64,000 nucleotides of DNA from Solirubrobacter sp963736505 (GCA_963736505.1 CAVTOZ010000005.1:620001-684000), one strand, 5' to 3'; numbered from the stretch's first letter, positions 51,823 through 61,564 are shown. The notes: generated from the sequence alone by a model not told the origin. Made by a program: numbers and translations.

Positions 51823-52938
51823 CTAGCTCGCCGGCGAGCCGGCGGCCGCGGCCTCCTGCGCCTCCTCGCGCGTCATCGCCGTCTTGCCCCAGCGGGCGCG
51901 GTGGGCGTAGTCCATCAGGACCGGGAAGTAGTCGGCGAGCGGCGGGCAGCGGATCCCCGCCGGCCCGAGCAGCGCGCGGGCGCGGGCGTCGTCGAAGACG
52001 ACCTCCATGTCGAAGTACGGGAAGTACACCGCGCCCTGGTCGTCGGCGTGCGCGGAGCCGGTGCCGGTCGAGCCGGGCGGGACGACGGGCGGCCGCTCGC
52101 GGCCGAACGCGACGGAGCCGAGGTCGATCAGCTCGTCGACCGTGGCCGCGTCCCGGCCCGCGACGAGGTTGAACACGCCGGACTCGTCGTGGTCGAGCAG
52201 GTGCACGAGCGCGTCGGCGACGTAGTCGACCGGCACCACGTCGACCTGGCGCTCCGGGTGCGCGGGCACCTCGCTGAACAGCCCGCGCGAGAACGCGCGC
52301 AGCGGCCAGTAGAGCACGTTGAACGCGGGCGTCCAGCCGCTGCTCGCCTCGCCCATGACGATGCTCGGGCGCGCGATCGCGGGCGACAGGTCGGTCGCGT
52401 CGTTGACGACGTGCTCGGCCTCCCACTTGGTCTGCTCGTACGTGTTGCGGAACGTCTGCCCGGCGTCGAGCTGGCGCTCGCGGAACACGCCGGCGTGCGC
52501 GCCGGCGACGTACGCGGTGGAGACGTGGATGAAGCGGTCCATCCGCCCCAGCGCCTTCGCCTCGCGCGCGAAGCCGATCACCTCGCGCGTGCCCTCGACG
52601 TTGATCTGGCGGGCCTCCTCGAGCGGGAGGTCGAAGCTGATCGAGGCGGCGCAGTGCAGCACCGCGCCGGCCTCCTCGGCGACCGCCGCGCGCTCGCCGT
52701 TGGGGATGCCGAGGCCGGGCTGCGTGACGTCGCCCGCCACGGCCTTGGCGAGGCCGGTGTACGGCGACGGGTCCTTCCACAGCTTCGCCAGCACCCCGTC
52801 GAGGCGCTCCTGGGCCGCGGCCTGATCCGGCGCCCGCACGAGCGCGAGCACCTCGCGATCGCCCTTCTCCAGCAGGCGCGCGAGGACCTCCATGCCGAGG
52901 AAGCCTGTCGCGCCGGTGAGGAAGACGGGTGGCGTCAC
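51823..52938 (-). CDS. NAD-dependent thioester/fatty-acyl reductase-like SDR
   Basis: 371 residues with the extended-SDR nucleotide motif TGATGFLG at residues 8-15, catalytic Tyr in TAYVAG, and a YEQTKWEAE segment. It resembles NAD_binding_4 (male sterility/thioester reductase) domains that reduce acyl-CoA or acyl-ACP. It is the last gene of the fatty acid operon (GTG overlapping fabI stop), suggesting reduction of fatty acyl thioesters to aldehydes or alcohols; this is inference. Confidence 0.8.
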   Translation of the reverse strand: MTPPVFLTGATGFLGMEVLARLLEKGDREVLALVRAPDQAAAQERLDGVLAKLWKDPSPYTGLAKAVAGDVTQPGLGIPNGERAAVAEEAGAVLHCAASISFDLPLEEARQINVEGTREVIGFAREAKALGRMDRFIHVSTAYVAGAHAGVFRERQLDAGQTFRNTYEQTKWEAEHVVNDATDLSPAIARPSIVMGEASSGWTPAFNVLYWPLRAFSRGLFSEVPAHPERQVDVVPVDYVADALVHLLDHDESGVFNLVAGRDAATVDELIDLGSVAFGRERPPVVPPGSTGTGSAHADDQGAVYFPYFDMEVVFDDARARALLGPAGIRCPPLADYFPVLMDYAHRARWGKTAMTREEAQEAAAAGSPAS

Positions 52939-53810
52939 GCCTGGCCCTCCTCGCCCGGGAGAATCGCCCCCTGGGCGATTGCTCCCTGCGACGCGAGCGC
53001 TCTGCGCGAGTCGTCGCCGACCTCTTCACGGACGGGCGTGATCTGCGTGCCCATGGCGTGGAAGCCGCCGTCGACGTGGATGATCTCGGCCGTGATCGCG
53101 CGCGAGGCGTCCGAGAGCAGGAAGTTGATCGCCGCCGCCACGGGGGCGGGGTCCTCGACGTCCCACGGCAGCGGCGCCTGGCGCTCCCACGCCCCGGCGA
53201 GGTCGCTGAAGCCGGGGATGCCGCGCGCCGCGAGCGTCGCCAGCGGCCCCGCGGACACGAGGTTCACGCGCACGCGGCGCGGGCCGAGATCGCGCGCGAG
53301 GTAGCGCGCGGTCGCCTCCAGCGCCGCCTTCGCGACGCCCATCCAGTCGTACACCGGCCACGCGACCTGCGCGTCGAAGTCGAGCCCGACGATCGCCGCG
53401 CCCTCCTCCGGATACAGGTCCTGCAGGCCCACGGCGAGCGCCTTGAGCGAGAACGCGGAGGTCTGGAACGCGGTGATCGCGCTCTCGACCGGCGTGTTGA
53501 GGAAGTTGCCGCCGAGCGCGTCGCCCGGGGCGAACGCGATCGCGTGCAGGACGCCGTCGACGCGGCCCCAGCGCTCGCGCAGGTCGTTCGCGACGGCCTC
53601 GATGTCCTCGGGCTTGTTGACGTCGAGCTCGAGCACGTCGGGCGCGGGATCGAGCTTCGCCGCCGACCGGTCGGTCATCCGCTTGGCGCGGCCGAAGCCG
53701 GTCAGCACGATCTCCGCGCCGGCCGCCTGGGCCTGCTTGGCGACCTCGTACGCGATCGACTCGCGGTTGATGACGCCGGTGATCAGGAGCTTCTTGCCTT
53801 CGAGACTCAC
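52935..53810 (-). CDS. fabI: Enoyl-[acyl-carrier-protein] reductase FabI
   Basis: 291 residues. TGVINRESIA near the N-terminus binds NADH, and Tyr154 with Lys161 (YDWMGVAK) form the YxxxxxxK active site of enoyl reductases. A C-terminal extension of about 25 residues follows the family end. GTG 53810 overlaps the carboxylase stop (GTGA), which fixes the start. It does the last step of each elongation cycle and is the target class of triclosan and isoniazid. Confidence 0.93.
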   Translation of the reverse strand: MSLEGKKLLITGVINRESIAYEVAKQAQAAGAEIVLTGFGRAKRMTDRSAAKLDPAPDVLELDVNKPEDIEAVANDLRERWGRVDGVLHAIAFAPGDALGGNFLNTPVESAITAFQTSAFSLKALAVGLQDLYPEEGAAIVGLDFDAQVAWPVYDWMGVAKAALEATARYLARDLGPRRVRVNLVSAGPLATLAARGIPGFSDLAGAWERQAPLPWDVEDPAPVAAAINFLLSDASRAITAEIIHVDGGFHAMGTQITPVREEVGDDSRRALASQGAIAQGAILPGEEGQA

Positions 53811-55255
53811 AGCGGGATGTTCCTCACTCCGGGTGCGGGTTGGGCGATCGCGTCCAGCGTCGTCAGCGCCTCGCACAGCCGGCGGCGCGTGTCGTCCGGA
53901 AGGATCACCTCGTCGATGTACCCCTCCGCGGCGGCGATACTCGACGAAAGGTGCTCATCGGCGTACTCGGCGGCGAACGCGTCGCGCGCGGCGACGGGGT
54001 CGTCGGCCGCCGCGATGTCGCGCCGGTTGACGATCGTGACGGCCTGCTTGGCGCCCATCACGCCGAGCTGCGCCTGCGGCCAGGCGAAGACGAAGTCCGC
54101 ACCGAGGTCGCGCGCGTTCATGGCGATGAACGCGCCGCCGAACGCCTTGCGCAGCACGACGGTGACCTTCGGCACGGTCGCTTCCGCGAACGCGTGCACG
54201 AGCTTGGCCCCGTGGCGGATGACGCCCATGCTCTCCTGCTTGGTCCCGGGCATGAAGCCGGGCGTGTCGACCAGCACGACGAGCGGCAGGCCGAACGCGT
54301 TGCAGGTGCGCACGAAGCGCGCCGCCTTGGTGGCGGACTCGGCGTCGAGCACGCCGCCGAGATAGCGCGGCTGGTTGGCGACGAGGCCGACCGCACGGCC
54401 CTCCAGGCGGCCGAAGCCGCAGACGATGTTGCGCGCCCACTTGGGCGCGTACTCGAGCAGGCGGCCGCCGTCGAGGATCCCGCGCGCGACGTCGCGGACG
54501 TCGTAGACGGAGCGGTCGGAGTCCGGCACCGGGCCGACCGGCGAGTAGCCGGGCGGACCGGCCGGGCGCCAGCGCGGCGCGCGCTCGCCCGTGTGCGCCG
54601 GCAGGTGGTCGAGCAGGTCGCGCACGAGCACCGCCGCGTCGGCGTCGTCGGCGGCGACGAAGTGCGCGACGCCGTTGCGCTCGTGCACCTTGTGGCCGCC
54701 CAGCTCGTCGGCGGTGACGTCCTCCCCCAGCACCTCGCGGACGACCGCGGGGCCGGTGAGGAACATGTTCGCGCGCTCGGTCATGACGACGAAGTCGGTC
54801 AGCGCGGGCGAGTACGAGCCGCCGCCGGCCGAGGCGCCGCAGATCACCGAGATCTGCGGGACGCGGCCGCTCAGGGCGACGTTCTCGCGGAAGATGCGGG
54901 CGTAGCCGGCGAGGGCCGCCGTGCCCTCCTGCATGCGCGCGCCGCCGGACTCGATGAAGGCGACGACGGGCACGTTGGCGCGGCCGGCGAGCCGCAGGAC
55001 GCGCACGATCGAGTCGGCGTGCTGCTCGCCCAGGGACCCGCCGAGATACGACGGGTCCTGGGCGTAGCAGAAGATCGACCGGCCGTCGACGCGCCCGGCG
55101 CCGGCGATCACGCCGTCTCCGGGCTGGGAGCGCTCGCCCATCCTGCGCGAGCGCACGTCGGAGCGCAGGAGCGTCAGCGAGCCCTTGTCGCAGAGCGCCT
55201 CCAGGCGCTCGACGGGGGAGAGCTTGTCCTGCCGGTCGGTCAGTTGAAGCGTCAC
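53807..55255 (-). CDS. Acetyl/acyl-CoA carboxylase carboxyltransferase, fused subunits
   Basis: 482 residues, carrying both carboxyltransferase halves (beta-like FIESGGARMQEG and GASAGGGSYSPALTD; alpha-like VLVDTPGFMPG, RKAFGGAFIAMN). It has no zinc ribbon, as in propionyl-CoA carboxylase beta-type AccD. It should make malonyl-CoA; the biotin carboxylase/carrier subunit is not in this window. GTG 55255 overlaps the fabF stop. Confidence 0.88.
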   Translation of the reverse strand: MTLQLTDRQDKLSPVERLEALCDKGSLTLLRSDVRSRRMGERSQPGDGVIAGAGRVDGRSIFCYAQDPSYLGGSLGEQHADSIVRVLRLAGRANVPVVAFIESGGARMQEGTAALAGYARIFRENVALSGRVPQISVICGASAGGGSYSPALTDFVVMTERANMFLTGPAVVREVLGEDVTADELGGHKVHERNGVAHFVAADDADAAVLVRDLLDHLPAHTGERAPRWRPAGPPGYSPVGPVPDSDRSVYDVRDVARGILDGGRLLEYAPKWARNIVCGFGRLEGRAVGLVANQPRYLGGVLDAESATKAARFVRTCNAFGLPLVVLVDTPGFMPGTKQESMGVIRHGAKLVHAFAEATVPKVTVVLRKAFGGAFIAMNARDLGADFVFAWPQAQLGVMGAKQAVTIVNRRDIAAADDPVAARDAFAAEYADEHLSSSIAAAEGYIDEVILPDDTRRRLCEALTTLDAIAQPAPGVRNIPL

Positions 55256-56451
55256 GCTGCCTCCAGGCACAGCACGGCGTTGTGGCCGCCGAAGCCGAAC
55301 GAGCTGGACAGCGCGATCGCGGGCTTGCCGTCGATCTCCAGCGGCTTCGCCGACCCCGGCACGTAGTCGAGGTCCAGCCCTTCACCGGGGCTCTCGAGCC
55401 CCAGCGTCGGCGGAGCGATCCGGTCGCGCAGGGCGAGGATCGTCGCCACCGCCTCCACCGCGCCGGCCGCGCCGAGCAGATGCCCGATCGACGACTTCAG
55501 CGAGGAGATCGGGATCTGATGCGCCCGGTCGCCGAGCGCGATCTTCAACGCGGCGGTCTCCGCCGCGTCGTTGAGCTCGGTCGACGTCCCGTGGGCGTTG
55601 ACGTAGACGACGTCGTCCGGCGTGATGCCGGCGTCCGCCATCGCCGCCTTCATCGCCCGCGAGGGGCCGCCGCCGGTCTTGTCCGGCGCCGTCAGGTGGA
55701 ACGCGTCGGCGCTGGCGCCGTAGCCGCGCAGCGTGCCGAGCACCTTGGCCCCGCGCTCGGCCGCCTTGTCGGCCGCCTCGAGCACGAGGATGCCGCCGCC
55801 TTCGCCCATGACGAAGCCGTCGCGGTCCTTGTCGAACGGGCGCGAGATGCCCTTCTTCGAGAGCGCGTCGAGCGCGCTGAAGGCCGCGTTGGAGAGCGGC
55901 GTCAGCGCCGCCTCCGAGCCGCCGGTGACGACGGCGTCCACGAGCCCGGCCTCGATCATCATCTTGGCCGCGCCGATCGCGTCGGCGCCGCCGGAGCAGG
56001 CCGAGACGATGCCGTGGCAGGGGCCGAGCAGCTTGTAGCGCATCGACACCGCCGCGGCCGCGGCGTTGCTCATCATCAGCGGCACCGAGAGCGGCGGGAC
56101 CTTCTTCGGCCCGTCGGAGATCAACAGTTCCTTGCCGCGCTCGAGCGTGCCGATGCCGCCGATGCCGGTGCCGAGGATCGAGGCGATCCGCTCGGCGTCG
56201 TACGGCAGCTCGTCGATCCAGCCGGCCTCGCCGAGCGCTTCGTCGCCCGCGACGATCGCGAACTGCGTGAAGCGGTCGGCCCGGCGCGCCTCCTTGACCG
56301 ACAGGTGCTCGGTCGGCTCGAACTCGGTCGCCGCACCCTCGCCATCCGCGATGCCGACGGTGCCCGCCGTCCAGCGCTCATGGAGCGTGCGAGCGCCGAC
56401 CCCGAGTGCGGAGACGGCGCCTACGCCCGTGATGACGACTTCGCGCTTCAA
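55252..56451 (-). CDS. fabF: 3-oxoacyl-ACP synthase II
   Basis: 399 residues with the Cys-His-His triad: Cys152 (SACSGGADA), His287 (NAHGTSTELND), His324 (SIGHLLGAAG). Condenses malonyl-ACP with acyl-ACP. The start is TTG (56451), 4-nt overlap (TTGA) with the acpP stop; no alternative ATG nearby fits. Confidence 0.95.
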   Translation of the reverse strand: MKREVVITGVGAVSALGVGARTLHERWTAGTVGIADGEGAATEFEPTEHLSVKEARRADRFTQFAIVAGDEALGEAGWIDELPYDAERIASILGTGIGGIGTLERGKELLISDGPKKVPPLSVPLMMSNAAAAAVSMRYKLLGPCHGIVSACSGGADAIGAAKMMIEAGLVDAVVTGGSEAALTPLSNAAFSALDALSKKGISRPFDKDRDGFVMGEGGGILVLEAADKAAERGAKVLGTLRGYGASADAFHLTAPDKTGGGPSRAMKAAMADAGITPDDVVYVNAHGTSTELNDAAETAALKIALGDRAHQIPISSLKSSIGHLLGAAGAVEAVATILALRDRIAPPTLGLESPGEGLDLDYVPGSAKPLEIDGKPAIALSSSFGFGGHNAVLCLEAA

Positions 56452-56693
56452 CCCCGGCTCACCACCAGGTCGATCGCGTCGCCGACCGTCTTGATCTTGC
56501 CGACGTCGTCGCCCTTGAGCGCCACGCCGTACTCGTCCTCGATGATCTGCGACAGCTCGGCGAGGTCGAGCGAGTCGACGTCGAGATCCTCGAAAGTGGC
56601 CTCGCGCGTGATCTGCGACTCGTCGACGCCGAACTGCGGAAGGGCCTCGTAGACGGTCTTCTGGACGTTCTCTTCAGTGATGGCAGCAGCCAT
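56448..56693 (-). CDS. acpP: Acyl carrier protein
   Basis: 81 residues; the phosphopantetheine attachment site is Ser41 in DVDSLDLAEL. ATG 56693 with gaggag 8 nt upstream; 73-bp gap before fabG stop. Confidence 0.95.
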   Translation of the reverse strand: MAAAITEENVQKTVYEALPQFGVDESQITREATFEDLDVDSLDLAELSQIIEDEYGVALKGDDVGKIKTVGDAIDLVVSRG

Positions 56694-56766
56694 GTCTTTG
56701 CTCCTCTGGTGGGTTGAAGATTGAGGTCGGATGATCGGGGTGGGGCGGAGGGGAAGTCTCCCTCAA

Positions 56767-57504
56767 TCAGGCGGACATGCCGCCGTCGACGTACAGCGTC
56801 GTGCCGGTCACGTAGCCGGCGTCGTCGGAGGCGAGGAACCGCACGGCGGCGGCCACCTCCTCCGGCGTTCCCTGGCGGCGCGCCGGGATCGCCTTGACGA
56901 TCTCGTCCGTGGCGAGCTCCGCCGTCATGTCCGTGCTGATGAAGCCCGGAGCGACCGCGTTGACGGTGACGCCGCGCCGCGCGACCTCGGCGGCGACGGT
57001 CTTGGTGAAGCCGATCAGGCCGGCCTTGGCCGCGGCGTAGTTGGACTGCCCGGCGTTGGCGCGCGGGCCGACGACCGAGGCGATGTTCACGACGCGCCCG
57101 TAGCGCGCCTTGACCATCCCCCGCAGCACGTCGCGCGTGAGCCGGAAGGCGGGCGAGAGGTTGGTGGCGATGACGGTGTCCCAGTCGTCGTCGGACAGCT
57201 GGATCGCGAGCCCGTCGCGGGCGACGCCCGCGTTGTTGACGAGCGCGAGCACGGGGCCCAGCGCGTCCTCGAGCGACTTGATCAGCGCCTTGCCGTCGCC
57301 GTCGGTGACGTCGGCGTGCAGCGCGACCGCGCGGCCGCCGGCGTCCTCGATCGCCTTGACCGTCTCGTTGGCGCCGGCCTCGTCGGAGCGGTAGTTGACG
57401 CCGACGTTCCAGCCGTCGGCGGCGAGCGCCTTCGCGATCGCCGCGCCGATGCCCTTCGAGGCGCCGGTGACCAGCGCCGTGGCGTTCTCGGGACGCCCAC
57501 TCAC
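56767..57504 (-). CDS. fabG: 3-oxoacyl-ACP reductase
   Basis: 245-residue SDR: TGASKGIG at residues 13-20, NNAG, Ser143, Tyr156, Lys160 (SNYAAAKAG) and VDGGMSA end. GTG 57504 overlaps the fabH stop (GTGA). NADPH-dependent first reduction. Confidence 0.95.
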   Translation of the reverse strand: MSGRPENATALVTGASKGIGAAIAKALAADGWNVGVNYRSDEAGANETVKAIEDAGGRAVALHADVTDGDGKALIKSLEDALGPVLALVNNAGVARDGLAIQLSDDDWDTVIATNLSPAFRLTRDVLRGMVKARYGRVVNIASVVGPRANAGQSNYAAAKAGLIGFTKTVAAEVARRGVTVNAVAPGFISTDMTAELATDEIVKAIPARRQGTPEEVAAAVRFLASDDAGYVTGTTLYVDGGMSA

Positions 57505-58526
57505 GAAGCCGTCCACTCCATCACACCGGCACCCCAGGTGAAGCCCGCCCCGATGGCGGCGACGAGCACCTTCATGCCCGGCCGCAGGCGGCCGTCCTCG
57601 CGCGACAGCGACAGCGTCAGCGGGATCGAGGCGGCCGAGGTGTTGCCGAGCTGGCCGATGTAGTCGGCGACCTTCGCGGGCTCGAGGTCGAGCCGCTCGC
57701 CGACGGACTTGAGGATCCGGCTGTTGGCCTGGTGGTAGACGAAGAGATCGATGTCGTCGAGCTCCAGCCCGGCGGCGGCGACCGCGAAGACCGTCGACTC
57801 CGACAGGCGCTTGACGGCGACCTTGAAGGTCGAGATGCCGTCCATGCGGATCTTGCCGTCCTCGTGCGTCGCGACGATCGTGTCGCCGAGGCCGCCGTCG
57901 GCCAGCAGGTCGATCGGGCCGATCCCGCCGCCGTCCTCCGACGGGCCGATCACTGCCGCGCCGGCGCCGTCGCCGAACAGCATCCCGGTCTTCTTGTCGC
58001 CGAAGTCGCTCAGGCGCGTCAGCGACTCGGCGCCGATCAGCAGGATCCGCTCCGCGCGGCCGACCTCGACGAGCGCGGCGGCCTGGCTCATGCCGGCGAG
58101 GAAGCCGGTGCAGGCGGCGCCGACGTCCCACGCCGCGGCGCGCGTGGCGCCGAGCGCGTGCGCGACCAGCGGCGCGGTGTTCGGCGTGATCTCGTCCGCG
58201 CTCATCGTCGCCACGAGCAGGTAGTCGATGTCGAGCGGGTCGACGCCGGCGTCCTGCAGCGCGCGCCGGCCGGCGAACACCGCGAGGTCCTCGGTGCGCT
58301 CGTTCGGGGCGACGCGGCGGCGGGCGTGGATGCCGGTGCGCTTGACGATCCAGGCGTCGTCGACGCCGATGCGCTCGGCGATCGGGCCGTTCGGGAGCAC
58401 CTCGGACGGCAGGTAGTGGCCGAGGCCGAGGATCGTCGCGGTGCGCGGGGGCGCGGGGCGGCGGCCGTTGCGGGCCGCGTCGCGGGCGATCTGGTGCAGC
58501 TCCGGCGGAAGCGCGGCGCTAGGCAT
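57501..58526 (-). CDS. fabH: 3-oxoacyl-ACP synthase III
   Basis: 341 residues with Cys139 (GAACTGFL), His265 (YHQANSRIL), Asn295 (LGNTSAAS). An N-terminal extension of about 28 residues is present. ATG 58526 overlaps fabD by 8 nt. Starts chains from acyl-CoA primers. Confidence 0.95.
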   Translation of the reverse strand: MPSAALPPELHQIARDAARNGRRPAPPRTATILGLGHYLPSEVLPNGPIAERIGVDDAWIVKRTGIHARRRVAPNERTEDLAVFAGRRALQDAGVDPLDIDYLLVATMSADEITPNTAPLVAHALGATRAAAWDVGAACTGFLAGMSQAAALVEVGRAERILLIGAESLTRLSDFGDKKTGMLFGDGAGAAVIGPSEDGGGIGPIDLLADGGLGDTIVATHEDGKIRMDGISTFKVAVKRLSESTVFAVAAAGLELDDIDLFVYHQANSRILKSVGERLDLEPAKVADYIGQLGNTSAASIPLTLSLSREDGRLRPGMKVLVAAIGAGFTWGAGVMEWTAS

Positions 58527-59367
58527 GGATGAGCCCTTCGGCGGGGGTGTCGAACGGGACGCCCTTGAGGATGCGCTTGCCCATGCGGGCGAGCACCTTG
58601 CCCGGGCCGATCTCCACGAAGGAGGTGGCGCCGGCTTCGTGCAGGGCGATCACGGTCTCGCGCCAGCGGACCGGCTTCACGAGCGCGTGCGCGAGCTCGT
58701 CGCGGACGTCCGCGAACGGCGCGGCGCTCGCGCCCGAGTAGACGGGGAACGCCGGCTCGTGGATCTCGATCTCGTCGAGCGCGGCGCGGAAGGGTTCGAC
58801 GCTGGGCTCCATCAGCGGCGAGTGGAACGCGCCGGTGACGGGGAGCTCGATCACGCGCGTGCCGCGCTCGGTGGCGATCTCCTCGGCGCGCGCGAGCGGA
58901 TCGACCGCGCCGGAAAGGACCACCTGGCCGGGCGCGTTGTCGTTGGCGACCGTGACGCCCGCTTCGTCGGCGATCGCACGCGCGTCCTCGAGCGTGGCGC
59001 CGACGAGCGCGAGCATCGAGCCGTTGTGCGCCTCGTCCATCAGGCGGCCGCGCAGCACGACGAGCTTCAGCGCGTCCATGCGGCTCAGCACGCCGGCGGC
59101 GGCGAGCGCCGCCAGCTCGCCGAGCGAATGGCCGGCGGCGGCGGTCGGGTTCAGGTTCAGTGCGTCCCAGCCGGCGATCGACGCGCAGTAGATCGCGGGC
59201 TGGGCATAGCGGGTGCTCTCGTCCACGCGCGGGAAGGGATCCTCGCCGACAAGCTCGATCACGCGGTCATACAGCTCGGGCTCGCGCTGGGCGACCATCT
59301 CGTGCATGTCGGGCGTGTGGCTCCCCTGCCCAGGGAAGAGCGCCGCGGGGTGTGTGGGGTTGCTCAC
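58519..59367 (-). CDS. fabD: Malonyl-CoA:ACP transacylase
   Basis: 282 residues: FPGQGSH near the N-terminus, GHSLGE with nucleophile Ser81, and AFHSPLM with the second catalytic His. GTG start 59367. First gene of the fab operon. Confidence 0.95.
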   Translation of the reverse strand: MSNPTHPAALFPGQGSHTPDMHEMVAQREPELYDRVIELVGEDPFPRVDESTRYAQPAIYCASIAGWDALNLNPTAAAGHSLGELAALAAAGVLSRMDALKLVVLRGRLMDEAHNGSMLALVGATLEDARAIADEAGVTVANDNAPGQVVLSGAVDPLARAEEIATERGTRVIELPVTGAFHSPLMEPSVEPFRAALDEIEIHEPAFPVYSGASAAPFADVRDELAHALVKPVRWRETVIALHEAGATSFVEIGPGKVLARMGKRILKGVPFDTPAEGLIHA

Positions 59368-59418
59368 AGCTGCACCATCACCGACACGCGGCTCTGGTCA
59401 CACCTTCTGCGCCGGGCT

Positions 59419-59436
59419 ACCCCCCGGGCGGGGGGT
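59419..59436. terminator. Hairpin between the LuxR regulator and fabD
   Basis: Short strong stem accccccgg/cggggggt immediately after the response-regulator stop; probably ends that transcript. The 50 bp beyond should hold the fab operon promoter. Confidence 0.5.
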
Positions 59437-60066
59437 CTACGAAATAAGTCCTAACCTCTGCGCCTTCTGGACCGCCTCGGCGCGGTTGCGCACGTTCAAC
59501 TTGCGGTACAGGCTCGAGGTGTGCTCCTTGACGGTGTGGGGCGAAAGGAACAGCGTGCCGGCGATCTCGCGGTTGGTGGCGCCGGACGCGATCGCCTCCA
59601 GCACCTCGCGCTCGCGCTCCGACAGCGGCGGGCCGGCGGGCGCCTCGTGCGGGTTGAAGACGGTCATCCCGAGGCCGACCTTGCGTACGGCGACGGCGAT
59701 GTCGGCCGCCGGCCAGTCCTTGGAGATGAAGCCCGCGGCGCCGGCGGCGCGCGCCGCGTTGGGGCTGATGCGGCCGGCGCCGGAGATCAGCAGCACGTTG
59801 AGCTTGGGCGACAGCGCGCGCAGCTTCTCGCAGATCTCGGCGCCCGACTCCTGCCCCACGAACAGGTCCACGAGCGCGACGTGCGGGTCGTAGCGCGTCG
59901 CGAGCTGGATCGCCTCCTCGGTGTTGCGCGCGCTCAGGCAGCGTTCGACCCAGGGCTGCTCGCCGAGCATCAGCCGCAGGCCCCAATGCACGACCTCGTG
60001 GTCGTCGACCACGAGCACGCGCAGCCGGCGCTCGCTCGAGCCCGTCGCGATCCGGGACGGGTTCAT
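59437..60066 (-). CDS. NarL/LuxR-family response regulator
   Basis: About 209 residues: receiver domain with acidic residues DDHE and phospho-acceptor Asp67 (ALVDLFV), then a LuxR HTH (LSEREREVLEAIASGATNRE, HTVKEHTSSLYRKL). I prefer ATG 60066; TTG 60081 or GTG 60075 are alternatives. One base separates it from the histidine kinase stop, so it is the partner. Confidence 0.88.
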   Translation of the reverse strand: MNPSRIATGSSERRLRVLVVDDHEVVHWGLRLMLGEQPWVERCLSARNTEEAIQLATRYDPHVALVDLFVGQESGAEICEKLRALSPKLNVLLISGAGRISPNAARAAGAAGFISKDWPAADIAVAVRKVGLGMTVFNPHEAPAGPPLSEREREVLEAIASGATNREIAGTLFLSPHTVKEHTSSLYRKLNVRNRAEAVQKAQRLGLIS

Positions 60067-60067
60067 G

Positions 60068-61192
60068 TCACGCACGGTCAACAGGCACCGCCAGCCTGAC
60101 CCGCCAGGTTCCGGGCTCGCGCTCGCCGAACTCGACGATGCCGCCGACCTGGAGCGCCTCCAGCGCGGCGAGCCGCAGCCCCATGCCGGTCTGCCGCGGC
60201 CGCCCGCGCACGCCGTCGTTGCAGACGTCGAGCACGAGCGCGCCGTCCTTGCGCTCCAGCCCGACCTCGACGCGCGTCGGGCTCGCGTGCTTGTGTGCGT
60301 TGCGGACCGCCTCGGCGAGCACCGACTGCGCGAGCGGCTCGAGCTGGCGCGGGATCTCGACGCGGTCGGAGCCGCGCCGCAGCACGAGCCCGAGGTCGCG
60401 ATGCTCGCGCCGCAGGCGCTCGATCTCCTCCAGCAGCGTGGTGTTCGTCTCCGGCGCGCTGCGCCCGAGCGGGCGCTGGAGCGCGCGCCGCAGGTCGAAC
60501 AGCGCGGCCTGCAGCTCGGCCGCGATCCGCTCGCGCGCCTCGGGGCTCAGATCGGCCTGGCTGGCGAACACGAGCTGGATCCCGAACAGACGCTGGATCA
60601 CCGACTCGTGCACCTCGCGCGCGAGATCCATGCGCTCCTGCAGCTGGCGCGCCTGGGCCTGCTTGTTGGTCGCCAGGCGGGCGAAGGCGGCGAGCGCCGC
60701 CGTCTTGCCGAGCGTGTAGAGCAGGTAGCGCTCGGAGTCGCTCAGCGGCGGGCGGCCGGGCCCGCGGTCGGACAGGATCACGCCGAGCCAGCGGCCGGCG
60801 GCGGCCATCGGGGTCACGACCAGCGTCGACTCGGCGATCAGGCTGCGGAACTCGGCCGGCACGATCCCCGCGACGTCGCTGGAGACCTCGATCACGCGGT
60901 CCTCCTCGAGCGACTGGCGCGCGACCGGCACGGTCTCGACCGTCACCTGCGCGTCCGTGAAGAGGTCGAGCGAGATGCCGTAGGCGCCGGACACGCCGAC
61001 GCGGCGGCGCGCGCTGTCGTAGCGGAAGATCACCGCGCGGTCCATCCCCGCCAGCCGGCAGGTCGCCTCGCACAGGCGCGAGTAGAACGCGTCGCTCGAC
61101 GGATCGGCCTCGACGCGCGACAGCAGCTCGACGAACGTCTCCAGCGCGTCGACGCTGATGCTGGCGTCCGATGGCACGGTCGGGCTCTCCAT
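60068..61192 (-). CDS. GAF-domain HisKA_3 histidine kinase
   Basis: 374 residues, no transmembrane helix. GAF domain about residues 30-170; HisKA_3 dimerisation helix with His195 (REVHESVIQRLFG); HATPase with ending GMGLRLAALEAL. Cytoplasmic sensor paired with the LuxR-type regulator. The ATG at 61192 marks the start of conserved sequence. Confidence 0.88.
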   Translation of the reverse strand: MESPTVPSDASISVDALETFVELLSRVEADPSSDAFYSRLCEATCRLAGMDRAVIFRYDSARRRVGVSGAYGISLDLFTDAQVTVETVPVARQSLEEDRVIEVSSDVAGIVPAEFRSLIAESTLVVTPMAAAGRWLGVILSDRGPGRPPLSDSERYLLYTLGKTAALAAFARLATNKQAQARQLQERMDLAREVHESVIQRLFGIQLVFASQADLSPEARERIAAELQAALFDLRRALQRPLGRSAPETNTTLLEEIERLRREHRDLGLVLRRGSDRVEIPRQLEPLAQSVLAEAVRNAHKHASPTRVEVGLERKDGALVLDVCNDGVRGRPRQTGMGLRLAALEALQVGGIVEFGEREPGTWRVRLAVPVDRA

Positions 61193-61221
61193 CGGTGCCC
61201 ACTCTACGCGGACGGCAGGCG

Positions 61222-61539
61222 CTATTCCCGCAGCAGCCGCTCGACGCCGGCGAGCGCGACCACGCGGCGCACCGCGGGCGAGGCGGCGCGGACGGAGAAC
61301 GACCAGCCGTCGCGCTCGGATTCCAGCCACGCGTCCATCAGCATCGTCAGGCCGGTGGAGTCCATGAACGTCACGCCGGCGAGGTCGAGCACGACGGGGT
61401 GCCGGTGCGCGCGCATGCGCGCGAGCATCGTGACCAGCTCGGGCGCGGTGGCGATGTCGAGCTCGCCCTGCACGACGAGCAGGCGATCGCCATCGAGACT
61501 CGCCACTTCCGTGAGCTTCCAGACCGAGCGGCCCGCCAT
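61222..61539 (-). CDS. STAS-domain anti-sigma antagonist
   Basis: 105 residues with the STAS pattern; phosphorylation-type Ser61 in FMDSTGL. Should bind and release an anti-sigma ATPase such as the adjacent 61565 gene. Confidence 0.88.
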   Translation of the reverse strand: MAGRSVWKLTEVASLDGDRLLVVQGELDIATAPELVTMLARMRAHRHPVVLDLAGVTFMDSTGLTMLMDAWLESERDGWSFSVRAASPAVRRVVALAGVERLLRE

Positions 61540-61564
61540 CCTTGCCGGCGAGGCTACAGGACGG

